Below are positions 24,176 through 30,286 of a DNA stretch of 30,286 nucleotides, one piece after another. This DNA comes from a bacterium (GTDB lineage: Bacteria; Babelota; Babeliae; Babelales; Vermiphilaceae): NCBI GenBank assembly GCA_021827875.1, contig JAKAUA010000067.1, forward strand, positions 1 through 30,286, written 5' to 3'. The notes below the pieces were generated by a model that saw only the letters and a program-made list of their open reading frames with translations, ran no database searches and was not told the origin of the DNA. The first letter of the stretch is position 1, and the number at the start of each line of letters is the position of its first letter. The translations under genes and the position numbers were made by a program.

Positions 24176-24613
24176 TTATCGTCTGTATTGACCGTTATTT
24201 TGTTGATTATAATAATCAGCATAATACCATGTATAGGTCTTATATGCCGCATAGGTAACAATAGCCGCACTTACAATAGGACACTTTTTAATAGCGCCGG
24301 TTATAAGGCCAGTTTCATCAGTAACCTGTTTTAAGGCACCGGGTAAGAAACTACCAACTAATTTGGTCATTTCCCACAAGTTAATGCCTATGACTTTCAT
24401 ATTGTTTGCAATAGCGGGCCATACCGTTCCACAGGCAACTTTTGCCGCTTCTTGTGCTGCAGGGACAGCAAGCTTAACGGCTTCTTGTGTTATCGATCCA
24501 CCACAGTTTTCAAAACCTGGCATATTACCAGTAGCTTGTGTAACCGCAGTTATAGATAACATAGTAAAAAGAGTAAGAGCTAATTTAGATTTCATATTTT
24601 TTATAGTTTTCAT
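24176..24613 (-). CDS. Small secreted protein of unknown function
   Basis: The start at 24613 (MKTIKNMKSKLALTLFTML) follows a GGAGG site and gives 145 residues. The leader is cleaved near TQATG. The mature part has four cysteines (ENCGGS, VACGTV, KKCPIV plus none later in pairs; three clearly seen), an Ala-rich helix (about 44-70), and a Tyr-rich C-terminus (TYAAYKTYTWYYADYYNQQ) after a hydrophobic stretch. It has its own promoter and terminator, so it is expressed alone. The family is not recognised. Confidence 0.72.
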   Translation of the reverse strand: MKTIKNMKSKLALTLFTMLSITAVTQATGNMPGFENCGGSITQEAVKLAVPAAQEAAKVACGTVWPAIANNMKVIGINLWEMTKLVGSFLPGALKQVTDETGLITGAIKKCPIVSAAIVTYAAYKTYTWYYADYYNQQNNGQYRR

Positions 24614-24689
24614 AATAACCTCCATTTGAGTTGGGTTTTACCCCAATTATTGTTATTCCAATCTACTAATTAGAATATTTATAGTAATA

Positions 24690-24717
24690 ATTATACTCTC
24701 TATTAGAATTTATTCAA
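24690..24717 (-). promoter_or_regulatory. Sigma-70-type promoter of the 24176-24613 gene
   Basis: On the minus strand, TTGAAT (24712-24717), a 16-base spacer and a consensus TATAAT (24690-24695) would give a leader of about 70 bases. The leader includes a small hairpin (TTGGG/CCCAA at about 24638-24653) and the GGAGG ribosome site. Confidence 0.55.
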
Positions 24718-24761
24718 CGCGGCTTAACCCGTAATGGGTAATCTGAAATTATCAGGAGAAA

Positions 24762-25952
24762 TTATTCTATAATGAAAGGAGAACTAGTTAACAAGGCCCT
24801 TTTAAGGGATCCCATTAAAGATATGGTTCCCATTAAATAGAAGGAGCATACTCGCTGATTTTGGGTATAAATCTTATAAAAATCAATATTAGAAGAATGG
24901 GTTAGACAATCCCATTCATTAGGATGCTCAGGCGTTTGATAACAAGCTATCTTTATCCCAAAAAAGGCTGAACTCATAATGGGAACCATCCCCGCATAGG
25001 ACTTGGACTGCCCTGCCATATTCTGCCCGGCGATCAGCCCCTGCAACATAGCATCGGGCCAGAGACAACTGATCATCTTTTGCCCAGTAATTTGATCCTT
25101 AACCATAGCAACATCGCCCGCTGCATAAATATGAGGGTCCGACGTTTGCATAAAATCATTGGTAACAATAGCATTCTGCTCTAATGCCAAACCTGCTTGT
25201 TGGGCAAGGTGGCTATTGGGTTTAAAACCGGTACCAAAAATAAGCAATTCTGCTGAGAGTTGTCTGCCGCTTGCCAATATTATACCAGTTACTTTATTCT
25301 CTGATTCTATAATGCTCGTAACCTGATCATTGGTATAAAAAGTAACACCGGCTTGTTTAGCACGCTCTGCTAATAGCTCTGCAGTTTCTGTATCAAGTTG
25401 ACTACTCATCAGCTGAGAGCCCCGTTGAATAATATCTACTGCAATCCCCCGCTGCAGTAACGCATCAGCACATTCAAGCCCTGTAAGGCCGGTACCCACC
25501 ACAACCGCTTTTTTAACTGCATTTCCTGTACAATAAGCAATAATATTCTGTGCATCAGCAGCGGTATGAAAGGTAAAAATACCGGAGGCTTGCGTATTTT
25601 TTGCGATGTCGGGCAATTGTGCGCTACTTCCTGTCGCTATGAGCAATGTATCATAGCTAAAAGTTTGGCCATCTGATGCAAAAACTGTTTTCTTTTCTTT
25701 ATCAATTTTAATAATGCGCGTTCCCAGCACTAATTGCACTCTTTTTGCTACCTGTTGTGCCTGGTCAAAAATAGCAAGCTGAGCCAATTCCTTTTTACCG
25801 GCAAGATAATCGGCCAAAAAGCATTTATTATAGGGCATTCCTTTTTCTGCTGATATGCATATAATATCTGCATCTTGATCAATGCGGCGTATGCCATTAA
25901 TGGTGCCTATGGCGGCAGCAGAAGCACCGATAATAATATATTTTTTATTCAT
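24762..25952 (-). CDS. FAD-dependent NAD(P)H oxidoreductase, rubredoxin reductase/NADH oxidase-like
   Basis: Encodes 396 residues in the Pyr_redox_2 fold: FAD-binding IIIGASAAAIG (6-16), IATGSSAQLPD (105-115), NAD(P)-binding VVVGTGLTGLE (150-160), and the second flavin motif IYAAGDVAMV. Cys44 in GMPYNKCFLADYL sits about where CoA-disulfide reductases and NADH oxidases keep a single redox cysteine, but the surrounding text also fits nitrite- and rubredoxin-reductase relatives. The partner is therefore open; no rubredoxin, ferredoxin or nitrite reductase gene is adjacent. It transfers electrons from NAD(P)H to a protein, disulfide or oxygen. It is cytoplasmic. The ribosome site is weak. Its C-terminal 80 residues diverge from the common dimer domain. 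Confidence 0.87.
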   Translation of the reverse strand: MNKKYIIIGASAAAIGTINGIRRIDQDADIICISAEKGMPYNKCFLADYLAGKKELAQLAIFDQAQQVAKRVQLVLGTRIIKIDKEKKTVFASDGQTFSYDTLLIATGSSAQLPDIAKNTQASGIFTFHTAADAQNIIAYCTGNAVKKAVVVGTGLTGLECADALLQRGIAVDIIQRGSQLMSSQLDTETAELLAERAKQAGVTFYTNDQVTSIIESENKVTGIILASGRQLSAELLIFGTGFKPNSHLAQQAGLALEQNAIVTNDFMQTSDPHIYAAGDVAMVKDQITGQKMISCLWPDAMLQGLIAGQNMAGQSKSYAGMVPIMSSAFFGIKIACYQTPEHPNEWDCLTHSSNIDFYKIYTQNQRVCSFYLMGTISLMGSLKRALLTSSPFIIE

Positions 25953-26181
25953 AGTGGGACATTTGATTGATAATTAATGATATTTATTCAATAGTAACTT
26001 AAAATTACACACTATTCAAAAATAAAAATCGTGATTTCGATAGAAAACATCGCAAATAAAGCAATTTTAGATACTCACAGTGTCAAAGCATGACAAGAAG
26101 AATGCGCAGAAACATGTTGAAATCATAGTGTTTTTAACTGCTGTTTATTTGTCGAACTCACATTAAATAGCGCGCTTGCTT

Positions 26182-26219
26182 AATTCAAATTGAATTATAG
26201 TTATTGAATTTGTTATACT
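26182..26219 (+). promoter_or_regulatory. Promoter with palindrome over the -35
   Basis: The 313-base gap 25953-26265 holds no gene. Near its end, TTGAAT (26190-26195), an 18-base spacer and TATACT (26214-26219) form a good promoter for the gene at 26266. AATTCAA-A-TTGAATT (26182-26196) is a perfect inverted repeat covering the -35, a plausible operator. I see nothing else clear in the rest of the gap. Confidence 0.5.
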
Positions 26220-26265
26220 CAAATTATGTTACCATACGATTAGATTAATGTGGGGTTAAAAAAAT

Positions 26266-26541
26266 ATGAATTTTAAAGCATTGTTACTTATTTTTACATC
26301 GCTGTTGTGTGTATCAACTCATGCTATGCAAAAGCAGATAACCAAACCCGTAACTCAATATGTTACTAAACAGACTACTCCTCTGCTGGAGAAATTCACC
26401 AAAAGCATATCTGAATATCTTCCCGGCCGCATGGCGCCGACGCCAAAAACTATACCTACATCTCCTACAACAACTGTGCCAAAAGCCATTCAACCCAAAA
26501 CAATAACGCAGCCTAACTATGTAAAGCATAACCAAGAATAA
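26266..26541 (+). CDS. Small secreted Thr/Pro-rich protein, possibly truncated
   Basis: Encodes 91 residues. The leader MNFKALLLIFTSLLCVSTHA is cleaved before MQKQ. A short amphipathic part (about 22-55) is followed by a Thr/Pro/Lys-rich tail (PTPKTIPTSPTTTVPKAIQP). The TAA at 26539-26541 is followed in the same frame by another 94 open codons with protein-like composition (26542-26826). The present product may therefore be the front of a longer secreted protein, cut at its linker. The promoter at 26190-26219 drives it. Confidence 0.65.
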   Translation: MNFKALLLIFTSLLCVSTHAMQKQITKPVTQYVTKQTTPLLEKFTKSISEYLPGRMAPTPKTIPTSPTTTVPKAIQPKTITQPNYVKHNQE

Positions 26542-26826
26542 TTACTCTCCTACGCATCAGATAAAGATTGTTTTTCTTTAGTGCTCTTTATCAATATAAG
26601 AAATAGCGATAATGGCAAACAATCTACCCAAGAATGGACGCAAGCTCTTATTAGCAAAGCGTTGGCATATGGGGGCAGTTTTTATCTGCCGTACATGCTC
26701 AATCAAACGCAAGAACAGTTATTTACTGCATATCACTATTTCTCTGATTTTCTTGCGGTGAAAAATAAATATGATGCTACCAATATTTTTTCAAATGAAC
26801 TCTTCAGAAAATATGTGGAATGCTGA
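26542..26826 (+). pseudogene. In-frame continuation of the 26266 gene after a stop codon
   Basis: 94 sense codons in the same frame as 26266-26541 run from the TAA to a TGA at 26824-26826. The translation looks like a folded domain (QEWTQALISKALAYGG, then FYLPYMLNQTQEQLFTAYHY). The only early start is a GTG at 26581 with no ribosome site. The simplest reading is a secreted protein of about 186 residues broken by a nonsense change. Alternatives are stop read-through or a sequence error. Confidence 0.5.
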
Positions 26827-26848
26827 ATATAAAGATAAAAAGGATGTA

Positions 26849-27382
26849 ATGAACAAAAAAATGATAGCCTTCATCTTAGAAAATGCACAGAAAATAGAAG
26901 AATTGCGCACTGCGGTAAATGATACCTTCCGCCACAAGAATGAAAGCTCTCAAGCAGAGCAAGCATGGCAGGACGCAACAAAAAAATTTCATAATGCATA
27001 TGATTGGCTTGCTTTTCCCAGCGGATTGGAAAAAGGATTGGAATTACTCAAAAAACACTATCCATCGACCATAGATACGGCTATTAATTACCTGTATGCT
27101 AATCCCTATTTTTTTAGATCAGGCTACATACAACAAAAAATTGCTCACTATCTAAAGTCTGCTTCATTAAGCACTAAGCAAATCATTGATTTACATGAAA
27201 CGTTTATCGCGCATCTGACCGAAGACAAAACTGCTCACCGACGAGAATATTATCAGCTAGCCCGTACTATTGCTAATGATGAATTTCGTAAAAAAATTGA
27301 AAATATTATTGATACAACTGCAGATGAAGAAATAATAAAACGTGCACGTTATTTGCTCACGCAGCTAAACACAAAAATATAA
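26849..27382 (+). CDS. Helical protein of unknown function
   Basis: The ATG at 26849 (MNKKMIAFILENAQKI) follows AAAAAGGA, giving 177 residues; in-frame ATGs further upstream overlap the previous frame and lack a ribosome site. It has no leader. The sequence is almost wholly helical and charged, with HEAT- or TPR-like periodicity but no recognisable repeat consensus (LEKGLELLKKHYPSTIDTAI; IDTTADEEIIKRARYLL). It starts 22 bases after the 26542-26826 remnant and may share its transcript. The function is unknown. Confidence 0.68.
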   Translation: MNKKMIAFILENAQKIEELRTAVNDTFRHKNESSQAEQAWQDATKKFHNAYDWLAFPSGLEKGLELLKKHYPSTIDTAINYLYANPYFFRSGYIQQKIAHYLKSASLSTKQIIDLHETFIAHLTEDKTAHRREYYQLARTIANDEFRKKIENIIDTTADEEIIKRARYLLTQLNTKI

Positions 27383-27405
27383 AAAAACTAATTTTCGTAT
27401 AAACT

Positions 27406-27454
27406 ATTATCATATATTTAGTATGATCAATTTCGAAATTTAATTATTATCATA
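27406..27454 (+). promoter_or_regulatory. Palindromes upstream of the toxin-antitoxin pair, candidate operator
   Basis: ATCATA-7-TATGAT (27409-27427), the perfect 12-base palindrome AATTTCGAAATT (27429-27440), and two direct copies of ATTATCATA (27406-27414 and 27446-27454) crowd the 88 bases before the antitoxin. RelB-type antitoxins usually repress their own promoter, so this is the expected site, although binding is not shown. Confidence 0.45.
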
Positions 27455-27470
27455 ATGTGTGGGTAATTTT

Positions 27471-27704
27471 ATGAAAAATATAAATCAATCACCTGTTGTT
27501 GGTTTAAAACCACAATTTATTGTTGATAACAAAGGTAAAAAAACGGCGGTCATTTTAGATATCAAGACATATGAAGAGCTCGTTGAAGAAATAGAGGATC
27601 TTTATCTTGGAATGCTCGCTTCACAAGCATTATCACAAGCAACAGAAGAAGATTTGATTCCACATGAAATGGTAAAAAAACGAACTAAAAAAGCTAAGAA
27701 GTGA
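27471..27704 (+). CDS. RelB/Phd-type antitoxin
   Basis: The ATG at 27471 gives 77 residues. The N-terminal part LKPQFIVDNKGKKTAVIL and KTYEELVEEIEDLYLG has the pattern of Phd/YefM- and RelB-like antitoxins that open with a short dimerising DNA-binding fold. The basic, flexible tail (HEMVKKRTKKAKK) would wrap the toxin. The toxin gene follows two bases after the stop, so the two are coupled. The gene would neutralise the toxin and, with it, bind the palindromes upstream. An in-frame GTG four codons earlier is less likely. Confidence 0.85.
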   Translation: MKNINQSPVVGLKPQFIVDNKGKKTAVILDIKTYEELVEEIEDLYLGMLASQALSQATEEDLIPHEMVKKRTKKAKK

Positions 27705-27706
27705 TT

Positions 27707-27982
27707 ATGTTCAAAGGCTTTACCGTACTATGGCTGAAAAAAGCACAAAAACAGTTTGATGACCTTGAAAAAAATGTTCGGAACAAAATAACTCATAAGA
27801 TCGATCTTTTACCTACCCATCCGGAACAACTTGATATTAAGAAATTGCAAGGATATGCAGACCTGTATCGTATCACGGTAGCTGATTACCGTGTGATTTT
27901 TAAAGCAATATCCCCATCAAAAATTGTTATTATATCATTTATTGCCCATCGACGTGATGTATATAACAAATTGAGTGTATGA
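27707..27982 (+). CDS. RelE/ParE-superfamily toxin
   Basis: The ATG at 27707 gives 91 residues. The RelE fold landmarks are present: the N-terminal VLWLKKAQKQFDDLEKNVRNKI helical hairpin is split here by the strand VLWL; then DIKKLQGYADLYRITVADYRVIFK, matching L.G..YRxRvGdYRVxY, and the C-terminal HRRDVYNKL, the family's HRxxxY motif. RelE-type toxins cut mRNA in the ribosome; ParE relatives act on gyrase. The conserved Arg in DYRV and the terminal HRRDVY favour RelE-like RNase activity. No inactivating change is visible. It ends five bases before the PhzF start. Confidence 0.88.
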   Translation: MFKGFTVLWLKKAQKQFDDLEKNVRNKITHKIDLLPTHPEQLDIKKLQGYADLYRITVADYRVIFKAISPSKIVIISFIAHRRDVYNKLSV

Positions 27983-27986
27983 ACAT

Positions 27987-28856
27987 ATGCAAATAAAAGT
28001 ACATATTTTAAAATCATTTACTAATGACCGATCTCAGGGGAATCCAGTAGGAATTGTGTTTGATGCTGATAATTTAACCGATGAACAGATGATGGAAATT
28101 GTTCAGAAAACTGGGTATAGTGAATGTGCTTTTATTCAAAAATCAGATATTGCCACGGTCAAAGTAAGATTTTTTACTCCAAAAAAAGAAATGAGTCTTT
28201 GCGGGCATGCTACTATAGCATTGTTTCATTTATTAAATCCTAGTGAATCTACAAAGACGTTAACTCAAGAAACACTCGCGGGTATTTTGTCAGTTTCAAA
28301 AAAAGACGATGGTATGATAGAAATGGAGCAAGCAAATCCTACTTTCTATCAACAAGAATATGAGCTTGATACTATTGCTCAATTACTTGGTATTGCTTCT
28401 GAATCAATAATTAATGTTCCTATACGTGTTTCTACAGGAACACCAAAATTGTTGGTTGAGTTAAAAGATATCGTCGCACTATGGAGCTTGAATCCAAATT
28501 TTGAATCGATAAAAGAATTGGTGCCAACAGGTGTATATGCTTTTGTAAAAATAAATGATCATTTTTATAATGCGCGACAATTTAATCCTTCAACCGGCAT
28601 TAATGAAGACCCTGTTACTGGGATAGCGGCAGGTGCGCTTGGAGCATATCTTAAACAGTATTTTTCCATTGCAATGCCGATTATTGTTGAACAAGGACAC
28701 ATGCTTGGCAAAATAGGGCAGATTTACGTTGATACTTGCAATGGTATAAAAGTAGGCGGCTATGCTGTAGAAGCTGGTCATCTTATAATGGATTTACATG
28801 AAAAAAGCCTGGAAGTTATCCGGACAATCTCTTATTCCTCATCTAGTGCAAAATAA
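27987..28856 (+). CDS. PhzF-family protein
   Basis: The ATG at 27987 (MQIKVHILKSFTND) gives 289 residues, the usual PhzF length; an ATG four codons upstream overlaps the toxin stop. Landmarks of the diaminopimelate-epimerase-like fold are GNPVGIVFD (18-26), catalytic Glu46 in GYSECAFI, SLCGHATIA (70-78) and, in the second half, NEDPVTGIAAGALGAYL. PhzF of phenazine synthesis is an isomerase, but most members in genomes without phenazine genes have unknown substrates, and no phenazine gene is here. It follows the toxin by four bases, so it may be cotranscribed with the toxin-antitoxin pair; that could be chance. Confidence 0.92.
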   Translation: MQIKVHILKSFTNDRSQGNPVGIVFDADNLTDEQMMEIVQKTGYSECAFIQKSDIATVKVRFFTPKKEMSLCGHATIALFHLLNPSESTKTLTQETLAGILSVSKKDDGMIEMEQANPTFYQQEYELDTIAQLLGIASESIINVPIRVSTGTPKLLVELKDIVALWSLNPNFESIKELVPTGVYAFVKINDHFYNARQFNPSTGINEDPVTGIAAGALGAYLKQYFSIAMPIIVEQGHMLGKIGQIYVDTCNGIKVGGYAVEAGHLIMDLHEKSLEVIRTISYSSSSAK

Positions 28857-28916
28857 TAACATAAATTTTTGTTACCTCATTAGTGTACTGGCCCAGCCAA
28901 TCCGTCTTCACTCTTT

Positions 28917-29134
28917 GAGCTACGCCGGACACTGCCGTAGCTCTTGCGAAGTTGGCTGCGCCCCATGCGTAGTTTGCCAAGGCGAAAATAGTGCTCCCAC
29001 GAGCACCAGCCCAGGCTACGTTCCTACTTCTAAGCAAAAACCTCAGGAAGTGTTCAACTACGCCGGGCACTCTTCGTTTAATCAATATATATTCCATATT
29101 GGCGAAGGATGGCGTCAGCCACTCGTAGTTTGCC
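28917..29134. repeat. Two degenerate copies of a GC-rich repeat next to tRNA-Arg
   Basis: The 314 bases between the PhzF gene and the tRNA carry no gene. CTACGCCGGRCACT occurs at 28920-28933 and 29058-29071, and CGTAGTTTGCC at 28968-28978 and 29124-29134, with GCGAAG/GGC.GCGCC-like words between, so the block is two diverged copies of one module. Copy 1 also contains GAGCTACG (28917-28924) and CGTAGCTC (28936-28943), a perfect 8-base hairpin. Frames that cross it have no ribosome site. The element is GC-rich in an AT-rich genome. Confidence 0.6.
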
Positions 29135-29172
29135 GAGCACGCCATAGGCGTCGCCCGGATAAACGAAGAGTG
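29069..29172. repeat. 13-base inverted repeat ending at the tRNA-Arg CCA
   Basis: CACTCTTCGTTTA (29069-29081) and TAAACGAAGAGTG (29160-29172) are perfect inverted copies about 80 bases apart. The right copy overlaps the first two bases of the tRNA CCA end as read on the minus strand. ACGCC-TAT-GGCGT lies inside as a small stem. On the minus strand this forms a long hairpin just after the tRNA, perhaps a terminator or processing signal. Confidence 0.6.
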
Positions 29173-29247
29173 GTGCGCCCGACGGGAATCGAACCCATGG
29201 CCTACAGATTAGGAATCTGTCGCTCTATCCAACTGAGCTACGGGCGC
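29171..29247 (-). tRNA. tRNA-Arg (anticodon CCU)
   Basis: The minus strand folds as a full cloverleaf: acceptor GCGCCCG pairs with CGGGCGC, D arm GCTC/GAGC, anticodon stem ACAGA/TCTGT around loop TTCCTAA (anticodon CCT in DNA), T arm ATGGG-TTCGATT-CCCGT with the usual TTCGA. The discriminator base is A and CCA is encoded. It is 77 bases including CCA. It decodes AGG, a codon that arginine tRNA-ACG cannot read. The GC-rich repeat lies directly 3' of it. Confidence 0.96.
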
Positions 29248-29313
29248 TTTTAGTGCGTTATTAGTGTAGCTCAAATTCATTTTTTTGTATCTCTGAACGT
29301 TCTTTTATAGAAA

Positions 29314-29343
29314 TTGAAACAGATTACGTAGTAAAGTTAACAT
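29314..29343 (+). promoter_or_regulatory. Candidate promoter of the cysteine-rich gene
   Basis: TTGAAA (29314-29319), an 18-base spacer and TAACAT (29338-29343) lie about 40 bases before ATG 29385. The -35 is good; the -10 is weak. Confidence 0.35.
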
Positions 29344-29384
29344 CGTTTAATAAAACAATTTATTCTTTAAAAGAAAGGTTTGTA

Positions 29385-29711
29385 ATGATGTTAAAACAAG
29401 TCTTATTTTTGTTGGCCATTTTTTGTGCTTTGGGCACAGGAGAACTTCTTTATGCAAAAAGTTTACCTACAAAAAATATATGCGGAAGAAATAAAGAAGA
29501 TTGTTTAAATAATAAGAATTGCATGTGTTATTGCGCATTCAAAGGTGCGCCGCGCGAAAAAGAAGCTGATGACAAGCCCGTCTATGTTAAAAACGATCCT
29601 TATGGTCATTATTGTTATTGTAAGCAACGGGATTTAGATATGGAAATTGCAAAGCACAAAAATGAAGTATCTATTAAAAATTCTCCAAAAATAATCAAAT
29701 CTTATAAATAA
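29385..29711 (+). CDS. Cysteine-rich small secreted protein
   Basis: Encodes 108 residues. The leader (about 1-24, LFLLAIFCALGTGELLYA) is cleaved before KSLP. The mature protein has seven cysteines in two groups: ICGRNKEDCLNNKNCMCYC, then HYCYCKQRDLD after the motif DDKPVYVKNDPYG. The pattern could form disulfides or bind a metal in the periplasm or outside. A strong AAAGAAAGG site precedes the first of two adjacent ATGs, and a hairpin terminator follows. The function is unknown; the spacing of cysteines does not fit any toxin or metallothionein family that I can name. Confidence 0.78.
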   Translation: MMLKQVLFLLAIFCALGTGELLYAKSLPTKNICGRNKEDCLNNKNCMCYCAFKGAPREKEADDKPVYVKNDPYGHYCYCKQRDLDMEIAKHKNEVSIKNSPKIIKSYK

Positions 29712-29732
29712 GATTCTATTGTTAATCAAATG

Positions 29733-29772
29733 ATAATAGCGCAGGACATAAATCTCCGCGCTATTATTTTTT
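29733..29772. terminator. Terminator between convergent small genes
   Basis: ATAATAGCGC (29733-29742) pairs with GCGCTATTAT (29758-29767), followed by a run of Ts on the plus strand. An inner AGGA/TCC pair extends it. The right arm overlaps the stop codons of the minus-strand gene at 29764-29916. Confidence 0.85.
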
Positions 29773-29916
29773 ATGCTCACCCATATAGCGAGCTCTAATG
29801 CTTGCTTCTGCTTTTGCTTTGGAATCTGAATGTGCAATAACATTCCACTTACCATTTTTAAATTCTAATATCGGCCAACCTTTTGTTTTTGTTTGCTTAC
29901 CAACTTTATAAGGCAT
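29764..29916 (-). CDS. 50-residue protein of unknown function
   Basis: The minus-strand ATG at 29916 has a near-perfect AAAAGGAG ribosome site seven bases before it and runs 50 codons to TAA (followed at once by TAG). The protein starts MPYKVGKQTKTKGWPILEF and continues through NGKWNVIAHSDSKAKAEASI to a basic end. The layout, a strand pair with conserved Trp then a helix rich in Ala and Arg, is like small DUF2188-type domains, but I cannot confirm this. It has no leader. The Lys/Arg content suggests nucleic-acid contact (inference). Confidence 0.75.
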   Translation of the reverse strand: MPYKVGKQTKTKGWPILEFKNGKWNVIAHSDSKAKAEASIRARYMGEHKK

Positions 29917-30011
29917 ATAAAACTCCTTTTAATAATTAGTTATTGAGCATTACATTTACATGTATATGATAGAGATATTGTAGTTTAAAAGTAAACTAAA
30001 TTTGCTAATTA

Positions 30012-30286
30012 TCATTTTTCTACAGCATTATTTTTATCATTTGGCAATATATATGCGTATGTATGTGTTGTATCTCCTTTATCTATCGACTCCAACATAA
30101 TTCCCCTGCATTGCGAATGTGAACAATATATCTGCGCTTGCTTCGCACTCATTGCAAACCAATAATTGTTTCTTAACACAAAAAATGTAGTTATCTCACC
30201 ATTGTTTAATGCTTCTTCAACATTTTCTTGGTATACACTTTGTGTAGAACTTGACGGTGTCGATTCAAATGACTCACTTTCTGAGT
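30012..30286 (-). CDS. C-terminal part of an unknown protein, running off the right edge
   Basis: A minus-strand frame is open from the window edge (about 30284) to TGA at 30012-30014, 90 codons. It begins in a Ser/Glu-rich stretch (SESESFESTPSSSTQS) and continues as a globular-looking part with YQENVEEALNNGEITTFF, NNYWFAMSAKQAQIYC and two more cysteine/histidine positions (CSHSQC). The start lies outside the window, so leader and length are unknown. The Cys-x4-Cys spacing with a nearby His is suggestive of metal binding but too little is visible. Confidence 0.6.
   Translation of the reverse strand, partial: SESESFESTPSSSTQSVYQENVEEALNNGEITTFFVLRNNYWFAMSAKQAQIYCSHSQCRGIMLESIDKGDTTHTYAYILPNDKNNAVEK

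Noticed and set aside
26539..26541. Recoded stop codon (selenocysteine or pyrrolysine type)
   Set aside because: The codon is TAA, which is not used for either amino acid, and no recoding structure is apparent; a nonsense change is simpler.
28843..29145. Minus-strand frame of 100 residues over the same repeat
   Set aside because: It follows the GC-rich repeat, with no start signal; the repeated words explain its Ala/Arg content.
29069..29172. Phage or island attachment site at the tRNA
   Set aside because: The repeat is inverted, not direct, it extends away from the tRNA body, and no integrase gene is in the window.
28798..29253. Frame of 151 residues running through the repeat and the tRNA
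   Set aside because: It begins inside the PhzF gene and reads through the tRNA-Arg on the opposite strand; no ribosome site.
1..30286. CRISPR array or restriction-modification system
   Set aside because: I looked for evenly spaced repeats and for methyltransferase or nuclease motifs and found none.

Overview
The window is AT-rich and gene-dense. It reads as chromosome from a small-genome diderm (Gram-negative) bacterium living in or on a host cell. A LolC/E-type lipoprotein-release permease and a lipobox protein imply an outer membrane. An unusually large share of the genes (about 20 of 36) begin with a Sec signal peptide or signal anchor followed by a protein with no recognisable enzyme domain. 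Several carry eukaryote-like modules: ankyrin repeats, U1/matrin-type C2H2 zinc fingers and a possible kinase fold. That style fits Candidatus Dependentiae (TM6) or a similar protist-associated lineage. This is inference from content, with no marker phylogeny behind it.

Layout. 1-1216: the C-terminal tail of an IS/rve transposase, thyX (FAD-dependent thymidylate synthase), then a GC-rich island and a bidirectional terminator. 1225-7649, all on the minus strand: a small membrane protein, leucyl aminopeptidase PepA, a three-gene set (alpha/beta hydrolase, exported ankyrin protein, small secreted protein), a related small secreted protein flanked by two copies of a terminator-like repeat, and a membrane-anchored thioredoxin reductase-thioredoxin fusion. 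7764-13038, all on the plus strand: a membrane-anchored FtsH-like AAA+ protein whose M41 zinc site is destroyed, then six small exported proteins. One of the six has a frameshift between signal peptide and body, and the last three carry zinc fingers. 13100-15577: rpiB and a lipoprotein, divergent from a LolC/E-family permease. 15574-18796: an unknown protein, a secreted protein with kinase-like motifs, and dnaA. Upstream of dnaA lies a clear promoter with a palindrome between its -35 and -10, and a broken secreted-peptide gene.

19121-22750 holds three exported hydrolases: an N-acetylmuramoyl-L-alanine amidase, a C39-like cysteine peptidase and an NlpC/P60 protein. 22739-24613 holds three secreted hydrophobic proteins, two of which share a C-terminal domain. 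24762-25952 is an FAD/NAD(P)H oxidoreductase. 26266-27382 holds small proteins, including a secreted gene that looks cut by an in-frame stop. 27471-28856 is a RelB/RelE-type toxin-antitoxin pair and a PhzF-family protein. 28857-29247 is a GC-rich degenerate repeat ending at tRNA-Arg(CCU). The right end has a cysteine-rich secreted protein, a 50-residue protein and a gene running off the edge.

Housekeeping functions (thymidylate, peptide breakdown, pentose phosphates, replication initiation, wall turnover) are scattered singly among exported proteins. The best candidates for undescribed biology are the exported U1-type zinc-finger cluster and its codirectional FtsH-like pseudoprotease, followed by the membrane-anchored TrxB-Trx fusion and the secreted kinase-like protein.
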